A stretch of 12,217 bases of DNA from a bacterium (GCA_021790555.1 JAJYGY010000078.1:1-12217), one strand, 5' to 3'; shown: positions 1 to 7,414, counted from the stretch's first letter. Numbers and translations are program-made. The notes: generated by a model from the sequence alone, not told the origin.

Positions 1-444
1 CCGCGCATGACCAGGGACATCGACCTGGTCGTGGAGCTGGAGGAGGCGCAGGCAGGGCCGTTTTGCTCCCTTTTCGAAGCGGATTTTTATCTCGAAAAGG
101 AAACGGTATTGTCCGAAGTCAGGCGCCGGGGTATGTTCAACCTCATCCACCGTGAATGGATGATCAAGGCCGACTTTATCGTGAGAAAGAACCAGGCCTA
201 CCGGGTGGAGGAGTTCAGGAGGCGGAGGAGGGTCGAGATCGAACCGGGCCTGGAGATATGGCTGGCGGCGCCGGAAGACCTTCTGCTTTCCAAGCTTTGG
301 TGGGCCAAGGACAGCCGTTCCGAGGTGCAGCTGAGGGATTGCAGGAACCTGGTTCAAAGCCAGCCCTCCATGGAGGTTGGGTACCTGCGAAAATGGGCCG
401 TGGAACTGGGTGTGACAGGGTTGCTTCATGAGGTGCTGCCGTGA
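1..444 (+). CDS. Nucleotidyltransferase-like protein (pol-beta fold), 5' end outside window
   Basis: The frame is open from base 1 (P-R-M-T-R-D-I-D-L-V), so the ATG at 7 is probably an internal Met and the true start, with the usual upstream Gly-Ser motif, lies left of the window. Counting from that Met, D4 and D6 form the D-x-D metal pair of the pol-beta nucleotidyltransferase fold, and D56 in K-A-D-F-I is placed like the third carboxylate. The later pattern G-M-F-N-L-I-H, Y-R-V-E-E-F-R-R-R and E-D-L-L-L-S-K-L-W-W matches bacterial nucleotidyltransferase-like proteins of the AbiEii/DUF6036 kind, some of which act as toxins that modify tRNA or proteins. The substrate cannot be read from sequence. 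It overlaps the next gene by GTGA, so the two are probably translated together. Composition is more AT-rich than downstream genes, especially 61-180, and it uses TTG and CTT leucine codons that guaA avoids. The family call is fairly sure; a toxin role is inference. Confidence 0.8.
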   Translation, partial: PRMTRDIDLVVELEEAQAGPFCSLFEADFYLEKETVLSEVRRRGMFNLIHREWMIKADFIVRKNQAYRVEEFRRRRRVEIEPGLEIWLAAPEDLLLSKLWWAKDSRSEVQLRDCRNLVQSQPSMEVGYLRKWAVELGVTGLLHEVLP

Positions 445-686
445 CCGATACTTCCGCGGAAACCGAAAAGAGGTTCCGGGCCATGCTGATGTCCAGGAGC
501 GGGGCGGAGAGGCTTCGCATGGGGTTGGGCATGTTCGACAGCGCCAGAAAACTCTGTCTTGCCGGCACCAAGGCGCAGAATCCCGGAGCGTCGGAGCCTG
601 AGTTGAAACGGAAGCTGTTCGCGCGGTTTTACGGAGATTTGTTTCCCGGACCCCAACTCGAAAAAATGCTGAAAGGCATGGAATGA
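441..686 (+). CDS. Small helical protein, partner of the nucleotidyltransferase
   Basis: This 81-residue protein starts at GTG 441, overlapping the upstream stop as GTGA. A GAGG Shine-Dalgarno-like stretch sits at 430-433. It is charged and predicted to be mostly helical, with no signal peptide or membrane segment. Two blocks stand out: S-G-A-E-R-L-R-M-G-L-G-M-F-D-S-A-R near residues 20-36 and L-K-R-K-L-F-A-R-F-Y-G-D near residues 56-67. From memory, small proteins with an E-R-L-R-M-x-x-x-M-F-x-x-A-R block and a later R-F-Y-G block are common in bacteria, often beside nucleotidyltransferase-like genes, and are annotated as hypothetical. It may bind or neutralise the upstream protein (antitoxin-like), but nothing in the sequence proves this. 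It overlaps guaA by ATGA. The gene call is strong because of the overlaps at both ends; function is unknown. Confidence 0.8.
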   Translation: MTDTSAETEKRFRAMLMSRSGAERLRMGLGMFDSARKLCLAGTKAQNPGASEPELKRKLFARFYGDLFPGPQLEKMLKGME

Positions 687-2227
687 ACCAACCCACCCAG
701 ATGCTCCTCATCCTCGACTTCGGCTCCCAGGTGACGCAGTTGATCGCCCGGCGGGTGCGCGAGGCCGGGGTGTACTGCGAAATCCATCCCTTCCACTTGT
801 CCCTGGAGAATGTCCGCGCCATGCAACCCAGGGGCATCATCCTTTCGGGCGGGCCGGCCAGCGTGTACGGCAAGGGCGCGCCCAAGGTGGATGCCGGCCT
901 TTTTGACCTGGGCGTCCCCGTGCTGGGCATCTGCTACGGCATGCAGCTGATGGCCCACCTGCTGGGCGGAAAGGTGCAGGGGGCCAGGGAGCGCGAGTTC
1001 GGACACGCGCCCCTGAAGGTGCTGAAGGGCCGGGGGGTCTTCGCCGGCCTGCCCAGGTCCATGCCCGTGTGGATGAGCCACGGCGACCACGTGGCCCGGC
1101 TGCCGCGCGGCTTCCAGGCCACGGCCCGCACGGCCAGCACGCCCCTGGCGGCCATGGCCGACTTCGGGCGCGGCCTGCACGCCATCCAGTTCCACCCCGA
1201 GGTGGCCCACACGCCGCGCGGCACCGACATGCTTCGCAACTTCGCCTTCAAGGTCTGCGGCTGCCGGCCCACCTGGACGATGGCCAATTTCGTGCGCGAA
1301 TCGGTGGCCGGCCTGAGGCAGAAGGTGGGGAAGAAAAAGGTGCTGCTGGGGCTTTCGGGCGGCGTGGATTCGTCGGTGGCGGCCGTGCTGCTGCACAAGG
1401 CCCTGGGCGGCCAGCTCACCTGCTGTTTCGTGGACAACGGGCTGCTGCGCAAGGACGAGGCGAAGAAGGTGGAGAAGGTCTTCCGCAGCCACTACCGCAT
1501 GAACCTGAAGGTGGTGGACGCGTCGGCGCTGTTCCTGAAGCGCCTGAAGGGCGTGCTGGACCCGGAAAAGAAGCGCAAGATCATCGGGGCCACCTTCGTG
1601 GAGGTCTTCGACCGCGAATCCGCCAGGCTGGGGCGCTTCGACTTCCTGGGCCAGGGCACGCTCTACCCCGACGTCATCGAATCGGTGTCCACCAAGGGGC
1701 CCTCGGCCGTGATCAAGAGCCACCACAACGTGGGCGGCCTGCCCAAAAACATGCGCTTCCAGCTGGTGGAGCCCCTGCGCGAGCTGTTCAAGGACGAGGT
1801 GCGGCGCCTGGGCGAGCAGCTGGGCATGCCCCAGGAGATGGTGTGGAGGCAGCCCTTCCCCGGCCCGGGCCTGGGGGTGCGCATCGTGGGCGAGGTGACC
1901 CCCGAGCGCTGCCGCCTGCTGAGGGAGGCCGACGCCGTGGTGCAGGACGAGGTCAAGAAGGCCGGCTGGTACCGCCGCCTGTGGCAGAGCTTCGCCGTGC
2001 TGCTGCCGGTGAAGTCCGTGGGCGTGATGGGCGACGAGCGCACCTACGAGTACACCTGCGCCGTGCGCGCCGTCACCAGCCTGGACGCCATGACGGCCGA
2101 CTGGGCCGACCTGCCCAAGGAGCTGCTGGGCACCATCTCCAACCGGATCATCAACGAAGTGAAGGGAATCAACCGGGTGGTCTACGACATCTCCAGCAAG
2201 CCGCCCGCCACCATCGAGTGGGAATGA
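683..2227 (+). CDS. guaA: GMP synthase, glutamine-hydrolysing
   Basis: The product converts XMP, glutamine and ATP to GMP, the last step of guanine nucleotide synthesis, in the cytosol. At 514 residues it is close to the usual length (about 510-525). The N-terminal class I glutamine amidotransferase has L-D-F-G-S-Q, the nucleophile C84 in G-I-C-Y-G-M-Q, and the H171/E173 pair in Q-F-H-P-E-V. The ATP pyrophosphatase domain has the PP-loop S-G-G-V-D-S-S at 225-231, V-D-N-G-L-L-R near 250-256, and Q-G-T-L-Y-P-D-V-I-E-S at 324-334. The C-terminal dimerisation domain contains K-S-H-H-N-V-G-G-L-P (345-354), P-F-P-G-P-G-L-G-V-R (391-400), and the conserved end P-P-A-T-I-E-W-E. All key residues are present. 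The ATG overlaps the upstream stop (ATGA) and its own stop overlaps the next start (ATGA). No guanine riboswitch or promoter is visible just upstream, so expression probably depends on the operon. Confidence 0.98.
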   Translation: MNQPTQMLLILDFGSQVTQLIARRVREAGVYCEIHPFHLSLENVRAMQPRGIILSGGPASVYGKGAPKVDAGLFDLGVPVLGICYGMQLMAHLLGGKVQGAREREFGHAPLKVLKGRGVFAGLPRSMPVWMSHGDHVARLPRGFQATARTASTPLAAMADFGRGLHAIQFHPEVAHTPRGTDMLRNFAFKVCGCRPTWTMANFVRESVAGLRQKVGKKKVLLGLSGGVDSSVAAVLLHKALGGQLTCCFVDNGLLRKDEAKKVEKVFRSHYRMNLKVVDASALFLKRLKGVLDPEKKRKIIGATFVEVFDRESARLGRFDFLGQGTLYPDVIESVSTKGPSAVIKSHHNVGGLPKNMRFQLVEPLRELFKDEVRRLGEQLGMPQEMVWRQPFPGPGLGVRIVGEVTPERCRLLREADAVVQDEVKKAGWYRRLWQSFAVLLPVKSVGVMGDERTYEYTCAVRAVTSLDAMTADWADLPKELLGTISNRIINEVKGINRVVYDISSKPPATIEWE

Positions 2228-4455
2228 CCATGCCCTTTCGCGCGAAGACGCGCCGTTTCAGGGGCCTGCCGACCGGGGTGGCGGCCCTGCTTTTGGCCGG
2301 GGCGCTGCGCGCCGGGGCCCCCCGCCCCTCCGAGCCCCTCCGCGCCACCGGCACCGCCTCCTCCCCCGCCCCGGCCCAGGTCCGCCCGGGGCGCCCCTGC
2401 GGGCCCCTGCTGGCCTCCTTTGAATACCCCGCCGAGCTTTCCAGGCTGAAGGCCCGGGGCTGCAGCCTGGCCCTTTCGGACCTGCACGCCACCCAGGGCG
2501 GCCACAGCCTGCGCGTGGATTTCGACGGCAATTCCAATCCCGGCTTCGGCTTCCGGACGGGCGCGGCCATGGACTGGCGCGGCTTCGGCGCCCTGGCCTT
2601 CGACGCCTACAATCCCGGCACCCAGGCCCTGCCCCTGCGCGTGGAGGTGGAAGGCGGAGGCCCGGCGCCCGGCCCGGCCAGCCCCACGGCCGGCGCGGCG
2701 CCGCGGGGCCCGCGCCTGGGGTCCGGGCTGGCGGCCCCGGGGCGCGAGACCACCTTCGTGCTGCCCCTGGACCTGCCCGACCCGGCCAGCCTGGGCCTGG
2801 GCGGCGACCTGCGCCTGCCGGGAGCCCAGGTGCTTCAGGCCCGCGGCCGGATCGACCCGGCTTGCGTCGCCGGGCTTCGCCTGGGCCTGGCCCGGGGCGG
2901 CCGGGGCAGGACCCTTTACCTGGACAACCTGCGCCTGGTTCCGCTGACCACCACCGGCATGGTCGACGAGTTCGGCCAGTACGCCCTGGACGACTGGCCG
3001 GGCAAGCTGAAGTCCGCGGCCGCGCTGCCGCGCCTGCGCCTGCAGGAGGAGGCCCAGGTGCGCGGGTTCCCTTCGCTGGGCGGCCTGGACGCCTACGGCG
3101 GCTGGCTGGAGGGCCCCGCGCTGGCGCCGCGGGCCTTCTTCGGCACGACCCAGCGGCAGGGCAAGTGGTGGCTGGTGACCCCCCAGGGGCACCTGTTCTT
3201 CTCGCTGGGCATGGACGGGGTGGACCCGGGCACGGGAGCCACCCAGGTGCCCGGGCGCGAGGCGCTGTTTTCGTGGCTGCCGGCGCGGCGCGGGCCCTTT
3301 GCCGACTGCTGGGGGCCGCGCTCCTTCAATTTCTACGCGGCCAACCTGCGGCGCGAGTACGGCGCGGGCTGGGAGGGCGACTGGCGCTCCTTCGCGCTGA
3401 AGCGCCTGAAATCCTGGGGCTTCAACACCCTGGGGCCGGGGGCCGACCCGGCCCTTTTCGGCATGAAGTCCGTGCCCTACATCGTGCGGGCCGACATCAC
3501 CGGGCCCTTCGCCACCCTGCCGGCTGCCCGGCCCGGGCAGCGGCCCATGCCGGACCCCTTTGACCCGCGCTTCTCCCTGGCGGCCCGGTCCACGCTGCTG
3601 GCGCTGGCGGCGCCGCACCGCGACGACCCCTGGTGCCTGGGCTACCTGGTGGATTCCGACCTGCCCTGGCCGGCCTGGGGGGCCCAGCAAGGCCGCCAGT
3701 CCTACGGCCTGGCGCTGGAGGCCCTTTCGCGCGGCGCCTCGTCCCCGGCCAAGCAGGCCATGGTGGAGATCCTGCGGCGCCGCTACCAGGACGTCGACAA
3801 CCTGGACGCGGCCTGGCAGCTGGGCGCGTCCAGCTGGCAGGACGTGCTGCAGAACCCCCTGGCGCCCAAGGGAGCCCTCAGCCAGGGCGTGCGGGCCGAC
3901 CTGGCTCTGATGACGCGGGCCCTGGCCGACCGCTACTTCGAGGCCGTGTCGTCGGCGCTGCGCCAGGCCGACCCCAACCACCTCTACCTGGGCTGCCGCT
4001 TCCAGGGCCAGCCGGCCGACCCCCAGGGGCCCGGGCTGCAGGTGCTTCAGGAGGCGGCCCAGTACTGCGACGTGGTCTGCTTCGACTACGAGGGCCCCAA
4101 GCTGGACCCGCGGGAATGGGGCTTCCTTTCGGACCTGGGCCGGCCCTGCCTGGTGACGGGCTTTTCCTTCGGCGCCCAGGACAGGGGCCCGCTTTCGCCC
4201 GGGGCGCAGCCGGCCGACGACCAGCTCGACCGGGCCGAACAATACCAGGACTACGTGCTCAGCGTGGCCGAGCAGGCCAGCCTGGTGGGCTGCCAGTGGT
4301 ACCGCTTTCTGGACGAGCCCCTGACCGGCGGCGCGGACTGGCCCTTCAACGGCAACACCGGCTTCGTCAGCGTGGCCGACGGGCCCTACCCGAAGATGGT
4401 GGAGGCGGCCCGGGCCGTCAACGGCAAGGCCTACGAGTGGCGCGAGCAGTTCTGA
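2224..4455 (+). CDS. Secreted GH50/beta-agarase-like protein, probable pseudo-enzyme
   Basis: This 743-residue protein starts at ATG 2224, overlapping the guaA stop; ATG 2230 in the same frame is an alternative. Residues 1-32 look like a Sec signal peptide: a basic start, a G-V-A-A-L-L-L-A-G-A core, and A-x-A cleavage near 30-33. A Pro/Ala-rich linker follows. Residues about 60-240 resemble a beta-sandwich carbohydrate-binding module that ends in Y-L-D-N-L-R-L. Residues about 260-743 match agarase-related TIM barrels (clan GH-A): K-W-W-L-V-T-P-Q-G-H-L-F-F-S-L-G from 314, then L-K-S-W-G-F-N-T, D-P-W-C-L-G-Y, H-L-Y-L-G-C-R-F and F-V-S-V-A-D-G-P-Y-P. Where I expect F-V-D-N-E with the acid/base Glu, this protein has L-V-D-S-D (D479). 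Where I expect G-E-F-H-F-G-A with the nucleophile Glu, it has T-G-F-S-F-G-A (G646). Fold assignment is fairly sure; loss of hydrolysis is inferred. It probably acts in the periplasm or outside the cell. Confidence 0.85.
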   Translation: MTMPFRAKTRRFRGLPTGVAALLLAGALRAGAPRPSEPLRATGTASSPAPAQVRPGRPCGPLLASFEYPAELSRLKARGCSLALSDLHATQGGHSLRVDFDGNSNPGFGFRTGAAMDWRGFGALAFDAYNPGTQALPLRVEVEGGGPAPGPASPTAGAAPRGPRLGSGLAAPGRETTFVLPLDLPDPASLGLGGDLRLPGAQVLQARGRIDPACVAGLRLGLARGGRGRTLYLDNLRLVPLTTTGMVDEFGQYALDDWPGKLKSAAALPRLRLQEEAQVRGFPSLGGLDAYGGWLEGPALAPRAFFGTTQRQGKWWLVTPQGHLFFSLGMDGVDPGTGATQVPGREALFSWLPARRGPFADCWGPRSFNFYAANLRREYGAGWEGDWRSFALKRLKSWGFNTLGPGADPALFGMKSVPYIVRADITGPFATLPAARPGQRPMPDPFDPRFSLAARSTLLALAAPHRDDPWCLGYLVDSDLPWPAWGAQQGRQSYGLALEALSRGASSPAKQAMVEILRRRYQDVDNLDAAWQLGASSWQDVLQNPLAPKGALSQGVRADLALMTRALADRYFEAVSSALRQADPNHLYLGCRFQGQPADPQGPGLQVLQEAAQYCDVVCFDYEGPKLDPREWGFLSDLGRPCLVTGFSFGAQDRGPLSPGAQPADDQLDRAEQYQDYVLSVAEQASLVGCQWYRFLDEPLTGGADWPFNGNTGFVSVADGPYPKMVEAARAVNGKAYEWREQF

Positions 4456-4493
4456 GCCGGGCGGGAAAGAGGCTCGGAAACAGGGGGGACGGC

Positions 4494-5312
4494 ATGGCGG
4501 AAACATGGCATGGGGTGCAAGTGGCGGAAGCGGTCCCGGATTTCGGGCTGCGCCTGGATTCGGCGCTGCTGGTCCCGGAGTTCGTCAGCCAGCTGCTGGA
4601 GAGCGGGCACGTGGTGGACCAGGAAAAGGACGCCCAGTGGTTCAGCCTGCTGCCCCTGGACGAGCTGAAGGCCTGGCTGCGCCCCAGGGCCGGCCGGGGC
4701 GGGGAGGGGCTGGAGGAGCTGGCGGCCCTGCTGCTGGGCGAGGAGCAGGAGGCCCGCGAGCAGGCCCGCGTGGACGGCGAGGCCTTCGACCTGGTGGAGC
4801 ACGAGCTGGAACAGATGGAGGGCGACGACAGCTACGAGCTGTTCGACCCGCCCCGCCTCCAGCGCCTGCTTTCGCTGGTGCTGGAGGAGGTGGACGAGGT
4901 GGCCCCGGCGGTGGAGGGGGAGACCGGCATGCCCTTCTACCTTTCGGTGGGCTTTTTGCTGCCGCAGCCGCACCGCAACCCCCTGCTGAAGGAGGCCGAC
5001 ATCGCCGAATGGGTGTCGCGCTTCGCCCCGTCGGGGAAGGCGGGCGCCCTGCTGAAGCGGCTGAAGGAGGGCCGGGTGGATTCCCAGGCGCTCAACGCCG
5101 CGCTCAACCTGGAATTCGCCAGGCGGGGGTCCGAAAGCCCCCTGAAGCGCGACGCCGAAACGGGCGTGGTGAGGGTGCCCCTGGCCGACCCGCGCGCGGG
5201 CGACGACTACGCGCTGCAGGTCTCCATCCGCTACCCCCTGGAATACGAGGGATATTTCCTGCGCGCCCTGGACGCCATCGCCGCCCAGATGGCGCTGAAA
5301 TCCAAGAAGTGA
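4494..5312 (+). CDS. Unrecognised 272-residue protein
   Basis: I do not recognise this family. ATG 4494 is preceded by a G-run Shine-Dalgarno-like sequence (4482-4489), and the gene starts 38 bases after the agarase-like gene. The predicted protein has no signal peptide or membrane segment, so it is probably cytosolic. It is rich in Leu and Glu, with an acidic, helix-prone middle (residues about 70-145, including E-E-Q-E-A-R-E-Q and L-E-E-V-D-E-V). A less acidic part includes M-P-F-Y-L-S-V-G-F-L-L-P near 144-155, and the C-terminal part D-Y-A-L-Q-V-S-I-R-Y-P-L ends in a short helix and K-S-K-K. Codon use matches its neighbours, so the gene is likely real and resident. Its place between two exported proteins hints at a shared job such as assembly or regulation, but this is only context. 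No catalytic motif is visible. Confidence 0.8.
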   Translation: MAETWHGVQVAEAVPDFGLRLDSALLVPEFVSQLLESGHVVDQEKDAQWFSLLPLDELKAWLRPRAGRGGEGLEELAALLLGEEQEAREQARVDGEAFDLVEHELEQMEGDDSYELFDPPRLQRLLSLVLEEVDEVAPAVEGETGMPFYLSVGFLLPQPHRNPLLKEADIAEWVSRFAPSGKAGALLKRLKEGRVDSQALNAALNLEFARRGSESPLKRDAETGVVRVPLADPRAGDDYALQVSIRYPLEYEGYFLRALDAIAAQMALKSKK

Positions 5313-5354
5313 GGGAAGGGAATCCTTGACCGGCGACGAAGCTGGAGGTGCGAG

Positions 5355-6665
5355 ATGAACAACTGGAAGGTTTCCCGGGGGCTGGCGCCGGCGGCCTGCG
5401 CCCTGCTGGTCCTGGTCCTGTCCCTGTCCCTTTCACGGGACCTGCCCGCCCGGCGGACCCGCCGCGCGCGCCGGCGCCCGGCCCCCACGGCCACGCGGAC
5501 TCCCACGCCCACGCCCACGCCGCTTCCGGTGTACCCCACCTTCAAGGGCCGGGACAGCCGCCAGGGCTACCTGCCGGCCGGGGTGATGCCCCCGTTGGAG
5601 CTGGCCTGGAAGTTCCACGCGGGCATGGGCATCTATTCGTCCCCGGCGGTGGTGTCGGGCACGGCCTATTTCGGCTGCGAGAACCACCACGTGTTCGCCG
5701 TCTCCATGGCCGACGGAAGCCTCCTGTGGAAGGCGCGCATGGGCGAGCGCATCTACAGTTCCAGCCCGGCCGTGGACGGCGGGCGGCTCTACATTTCGTC
5801 GGTGGACGGCTGCCTGGACTGCCTGGACGCGCAAAGCGGCAGGGTGCTGTGGAAGTTCTGCGTGCCGGCCCGCGAGGCCGAGCTGCTGGGCCGGCCGCCG
5901 GCCTTCACCTCGCCGCTGGTCAAGGACGGGCTGGTCTATTTCGGGGCGGACAACCACCGGATCTACGCGCTGGACGCGGCCAGCGGGGAGGAGCGCTGGC
6001 ACTTCGACACGGGCGGCAAGATCCACGACAACAGCCCGGCGCTTTGGGGGGGCGTGCTGGCCTTCGGTTCGCAGGACGGCGACCTCTACGCGCTGAACGC
6101 CCTCAGCGGGGACCTGCTGTGGAAGGCCCCCACGCGCCGGCTGCTCAACACCTGCCCGGTCTTCTTCGGCAAAGACGTGTACGTGGGTTCCAGCGACGAC
6201 TGCCTCTACGCCTTCGACGCGGCCGACGGCACGCTCAGGTGGAAGTTCCGGACGGGCGACGCGGTGCTGAGCTCGCCCGCCGTCGACCCCCAGGGCCGGC
6301 TGGTGTTCGGCTCGGGCGACGGCAGGGTCTACTGCCTGGACGCGGCCACGGGAAGGAAGCGCTGGAGCTACAAGACGGGAAGCTACGTGTTCGCCTCGCC
6401 CCTGATCACCGGGGGCGTGGCCTGGGTGGGCTCGGTGGACGACAGCTTCTACGGGCTGGACGTGGAAAACGGCGGGCTGCTGTGGAGCGGGCGCACGGGC
6501 GGGCACATCGTCTCGTCGGCCGCGGCCTGGGGGCCCTACCTGGTCTTCGGCGACCTGGACGGCTACTGCTACTGCTACCAGGGCCGGCCGGCCCCGGCCT
6601 TTTCACCCACCCCCACGCCCAGCCCCACCGAAACCCACGCCCTTCAGGCCCCCTCGCCCAGGTAG
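5355..6665 (+). CDS. PQQ-type eight-bladed beta-propeller protein, exported or membrane-anchored
   Basis: This 436-residue protein starts at ATG 5355, six bases after a GGAGG site (5344-5348). Residues 10-27 are a hydrophobic signal or anchor, followed by an unusual cluster of eight arginines (28-41) and a Thr-Pro linker (47-58). Residues about 82-409 carry repeats of the form Y-A-L-D-A-x-x-G-x-x-x-W-K-F. Seven full copies are visible: M-A-D-G-S-L-L-W, A-Q-S-G-R-V-L-W, A-A-S-G-E-E-R-W, A-L-S-G-D-L-L-W, A-A-D-G-T-L-R-W, A-A-T-G-R-K-R-W and V-E-N-G-G-L-L-W. The last blade (Y-C-Y-C-Y-Q) appears to be closed by the N-terminal L-E-L-A-W-K-F strand, giving eight blades as in BamB and PQQ enzymes. 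No adjacent-cysteine pair typical of PQQ alcohol dehydrogenases is seen, so a binding or scaffold role is more likely. The tail is a second Thr-Pro stretch. Its last 22 bases overlap livF on the other strand. Confidence 0.88.
   Translation: MNNWKVSRGLAPAACALLVLVLSLSLSRDLPARRTRRARRRPAPTATRTPTPTPTPLPVYPTFKGRDSRQGYLPAGVMPPLELAWKFHAGMGIYSSPAVVSGTAYFGCENHHVFAVSMADGSLLWKARMGERIYSSSPAVDGGRLYISSVDGCLDCLDAQSGRVLWKFCVPAREAELLGRPPAFTSPLVKDGLVYFGADNHRIYALDAASGEERWHFDTGGKIHDNSPALWGGVLAFGSQDGDLYALNALSGDLLWKAPTRRLLNTCPVFFGKDVYVGSSDDCLYAFDAADGTLRWKFRTGDAVLSSPAVDPQGRLVFGSGDGRVYCLDAATGRKRWSYKTGSYVFASPLITGGVAWVGSVDDSFYGLDVENGGLLWSGRTGGHIVSSAAAWGPYLVFGDLDGYCYCYQGRPAPAFSPTPTPSPTETHALQAPSPR
5502..5519 (+). repeat. 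Three tandem CCCACG hexamers
   Basis: Three exact copies of CCCACG encode part of the T-P-T-P linker of the propeller protein. Such repeats can gain or lose units by slippage without shifting the frame, which would change linker length only. Confidence 0.85.
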
Positions 6666-7366
6666 GCCTCGCGCACCCTGGGGTTTCTGGAGATTTCCGC
6701 GGCCGGGCCGTGCAGCAGCACCCGGCCCGTCTCCAGCACCCAGGCCAGCGACGAGATTTCCAGCGCGCGCTGGGCGTTCTGCTCCACCAGCAGAATGGAG
6801 CAGCCCTGCCGGTTGATCTTCAGCACCGCCTCGAAGATGGAATCCACCACCTGGGGCGCCAGGCCCAGCGAGGGCTCGTCCATCAGCAGCAGCGCGGGGC
6901 GGGCCATCAGCGAGCGGCCCATGGCCAGCATCTGCTGCTCGCCGCCCGAAAGCGTGCCGGCGCCCTGGCGCCGCCGCTCGAACAGCCGCGGGAAAAGGCT
7001 CCACACCCAGTCCAGGTCCATGGCCGCCTGGGCCTTGTCGCGGCGGGTGTAGGCGCCCAGCCGCAGGTTCTCCATCACCGTCAGGTTTGGGAACACCCCC
7101 CGCCCCTCGGGGCAGTGCACCAGCCCCATGCGCACCAGCTCGTGGGCCGGGCGCGCGTCCACCCGCAGGCCCTTGAAGAGCACCTCGCCGGAATCGGGCC
7201 GCTTCAGGCCCGAGACCACCTTCAGGGCCGTGGTCTTGCCGGCGCCGTTGGCGCCGATGAGCGACACGACGGCCCCCTGGGGCACGCGCAGGCCGACCCC
7301 ATGCAGGGCCTGGACGGCCCCGTAGGAGGCGGAAAGGTTCCTGATTTCGAGGATGTCGGTGGACAT
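6644..7366 (-). CDS. livF: Branched-chain amino-acid ABC transporter, ATP-binding protein LivF
   Basis: This 240-residue cytosolic ATPase is one of the two that drive the Liv importer. Counting from the ATG at 7364-7366, Walker A is G-A-N-G-A-G-K-T-T (38-46), the ABC signature is L-S-G-G-E-Q-Q (139-145), and Walker B is L-L-L-M-D-E-P (159-165). The switch region reads V-E-Q-N, with Gln in place of His, which is normal for LivF. P-E-G-R-G-V-F-P-N-L-T-V and the C-terminal R-E-A-Y-L-G-E are also typical. I chose this ATG because family members begin directly with L-x-I-x-N-L-x-x-x-Y-G; an in-frame TTG at 7391-7393 would add nine residues. It lies 48 bases after livG. It is the last gene of livHMGF, and its end overlaps the propeller gene by 22 bases tail-to-tail, leaving no room for a standard terminator between them. 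Confidence 0.95.
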   Translation of the reverse strand: MSTDILEIRNLSASYGAVQALHGVGLRVPQGAVVSLIGANGAGKTTALKVVSGLKRPDSGEVLFKGLRVDARPAHELVRMGLVHCPEGRGVFPNLTVMENLRLGAYTRRDKAQAAMDLDWVWSLFPRLFERRRQGAGTLSGGEQQMLAMGRSLMARPALLLMDEPSLGLAPQVVDSIFEAVLKINRQGCSILLVEQNAQRALEISSLAWVLETGRVLLHGPAAEISRNPRVREAYLGEGA

Positions 7367-7414
7367 TTTGGTTTCCGCCGGCGACGGGTTCAAGAACCGG
7401 GGAAGCGGCCCCCT

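Noticed and set aside
2182..4506. Very long open frame on the minus strand opposite the agarase-like gene
   Set aside because: It mirrors a GC-rich coding strand, is rich in Gly/Ala/Arg/Gln without domain motifs, and the plus-strand gene is well supported.
5397..5399. Lipobox cysteine (C15) in the propeller protein
   Set aside because: It lies at the front of the hydrophobic stretch, with Pro at -3, so it does not fit a lipoprotein signal.
7364..7393. TTG start for livF at 7391-7393
   Set aside because: It adds nine residues not typical of the family, and the ATG at 7364-7366 gives the usual start.
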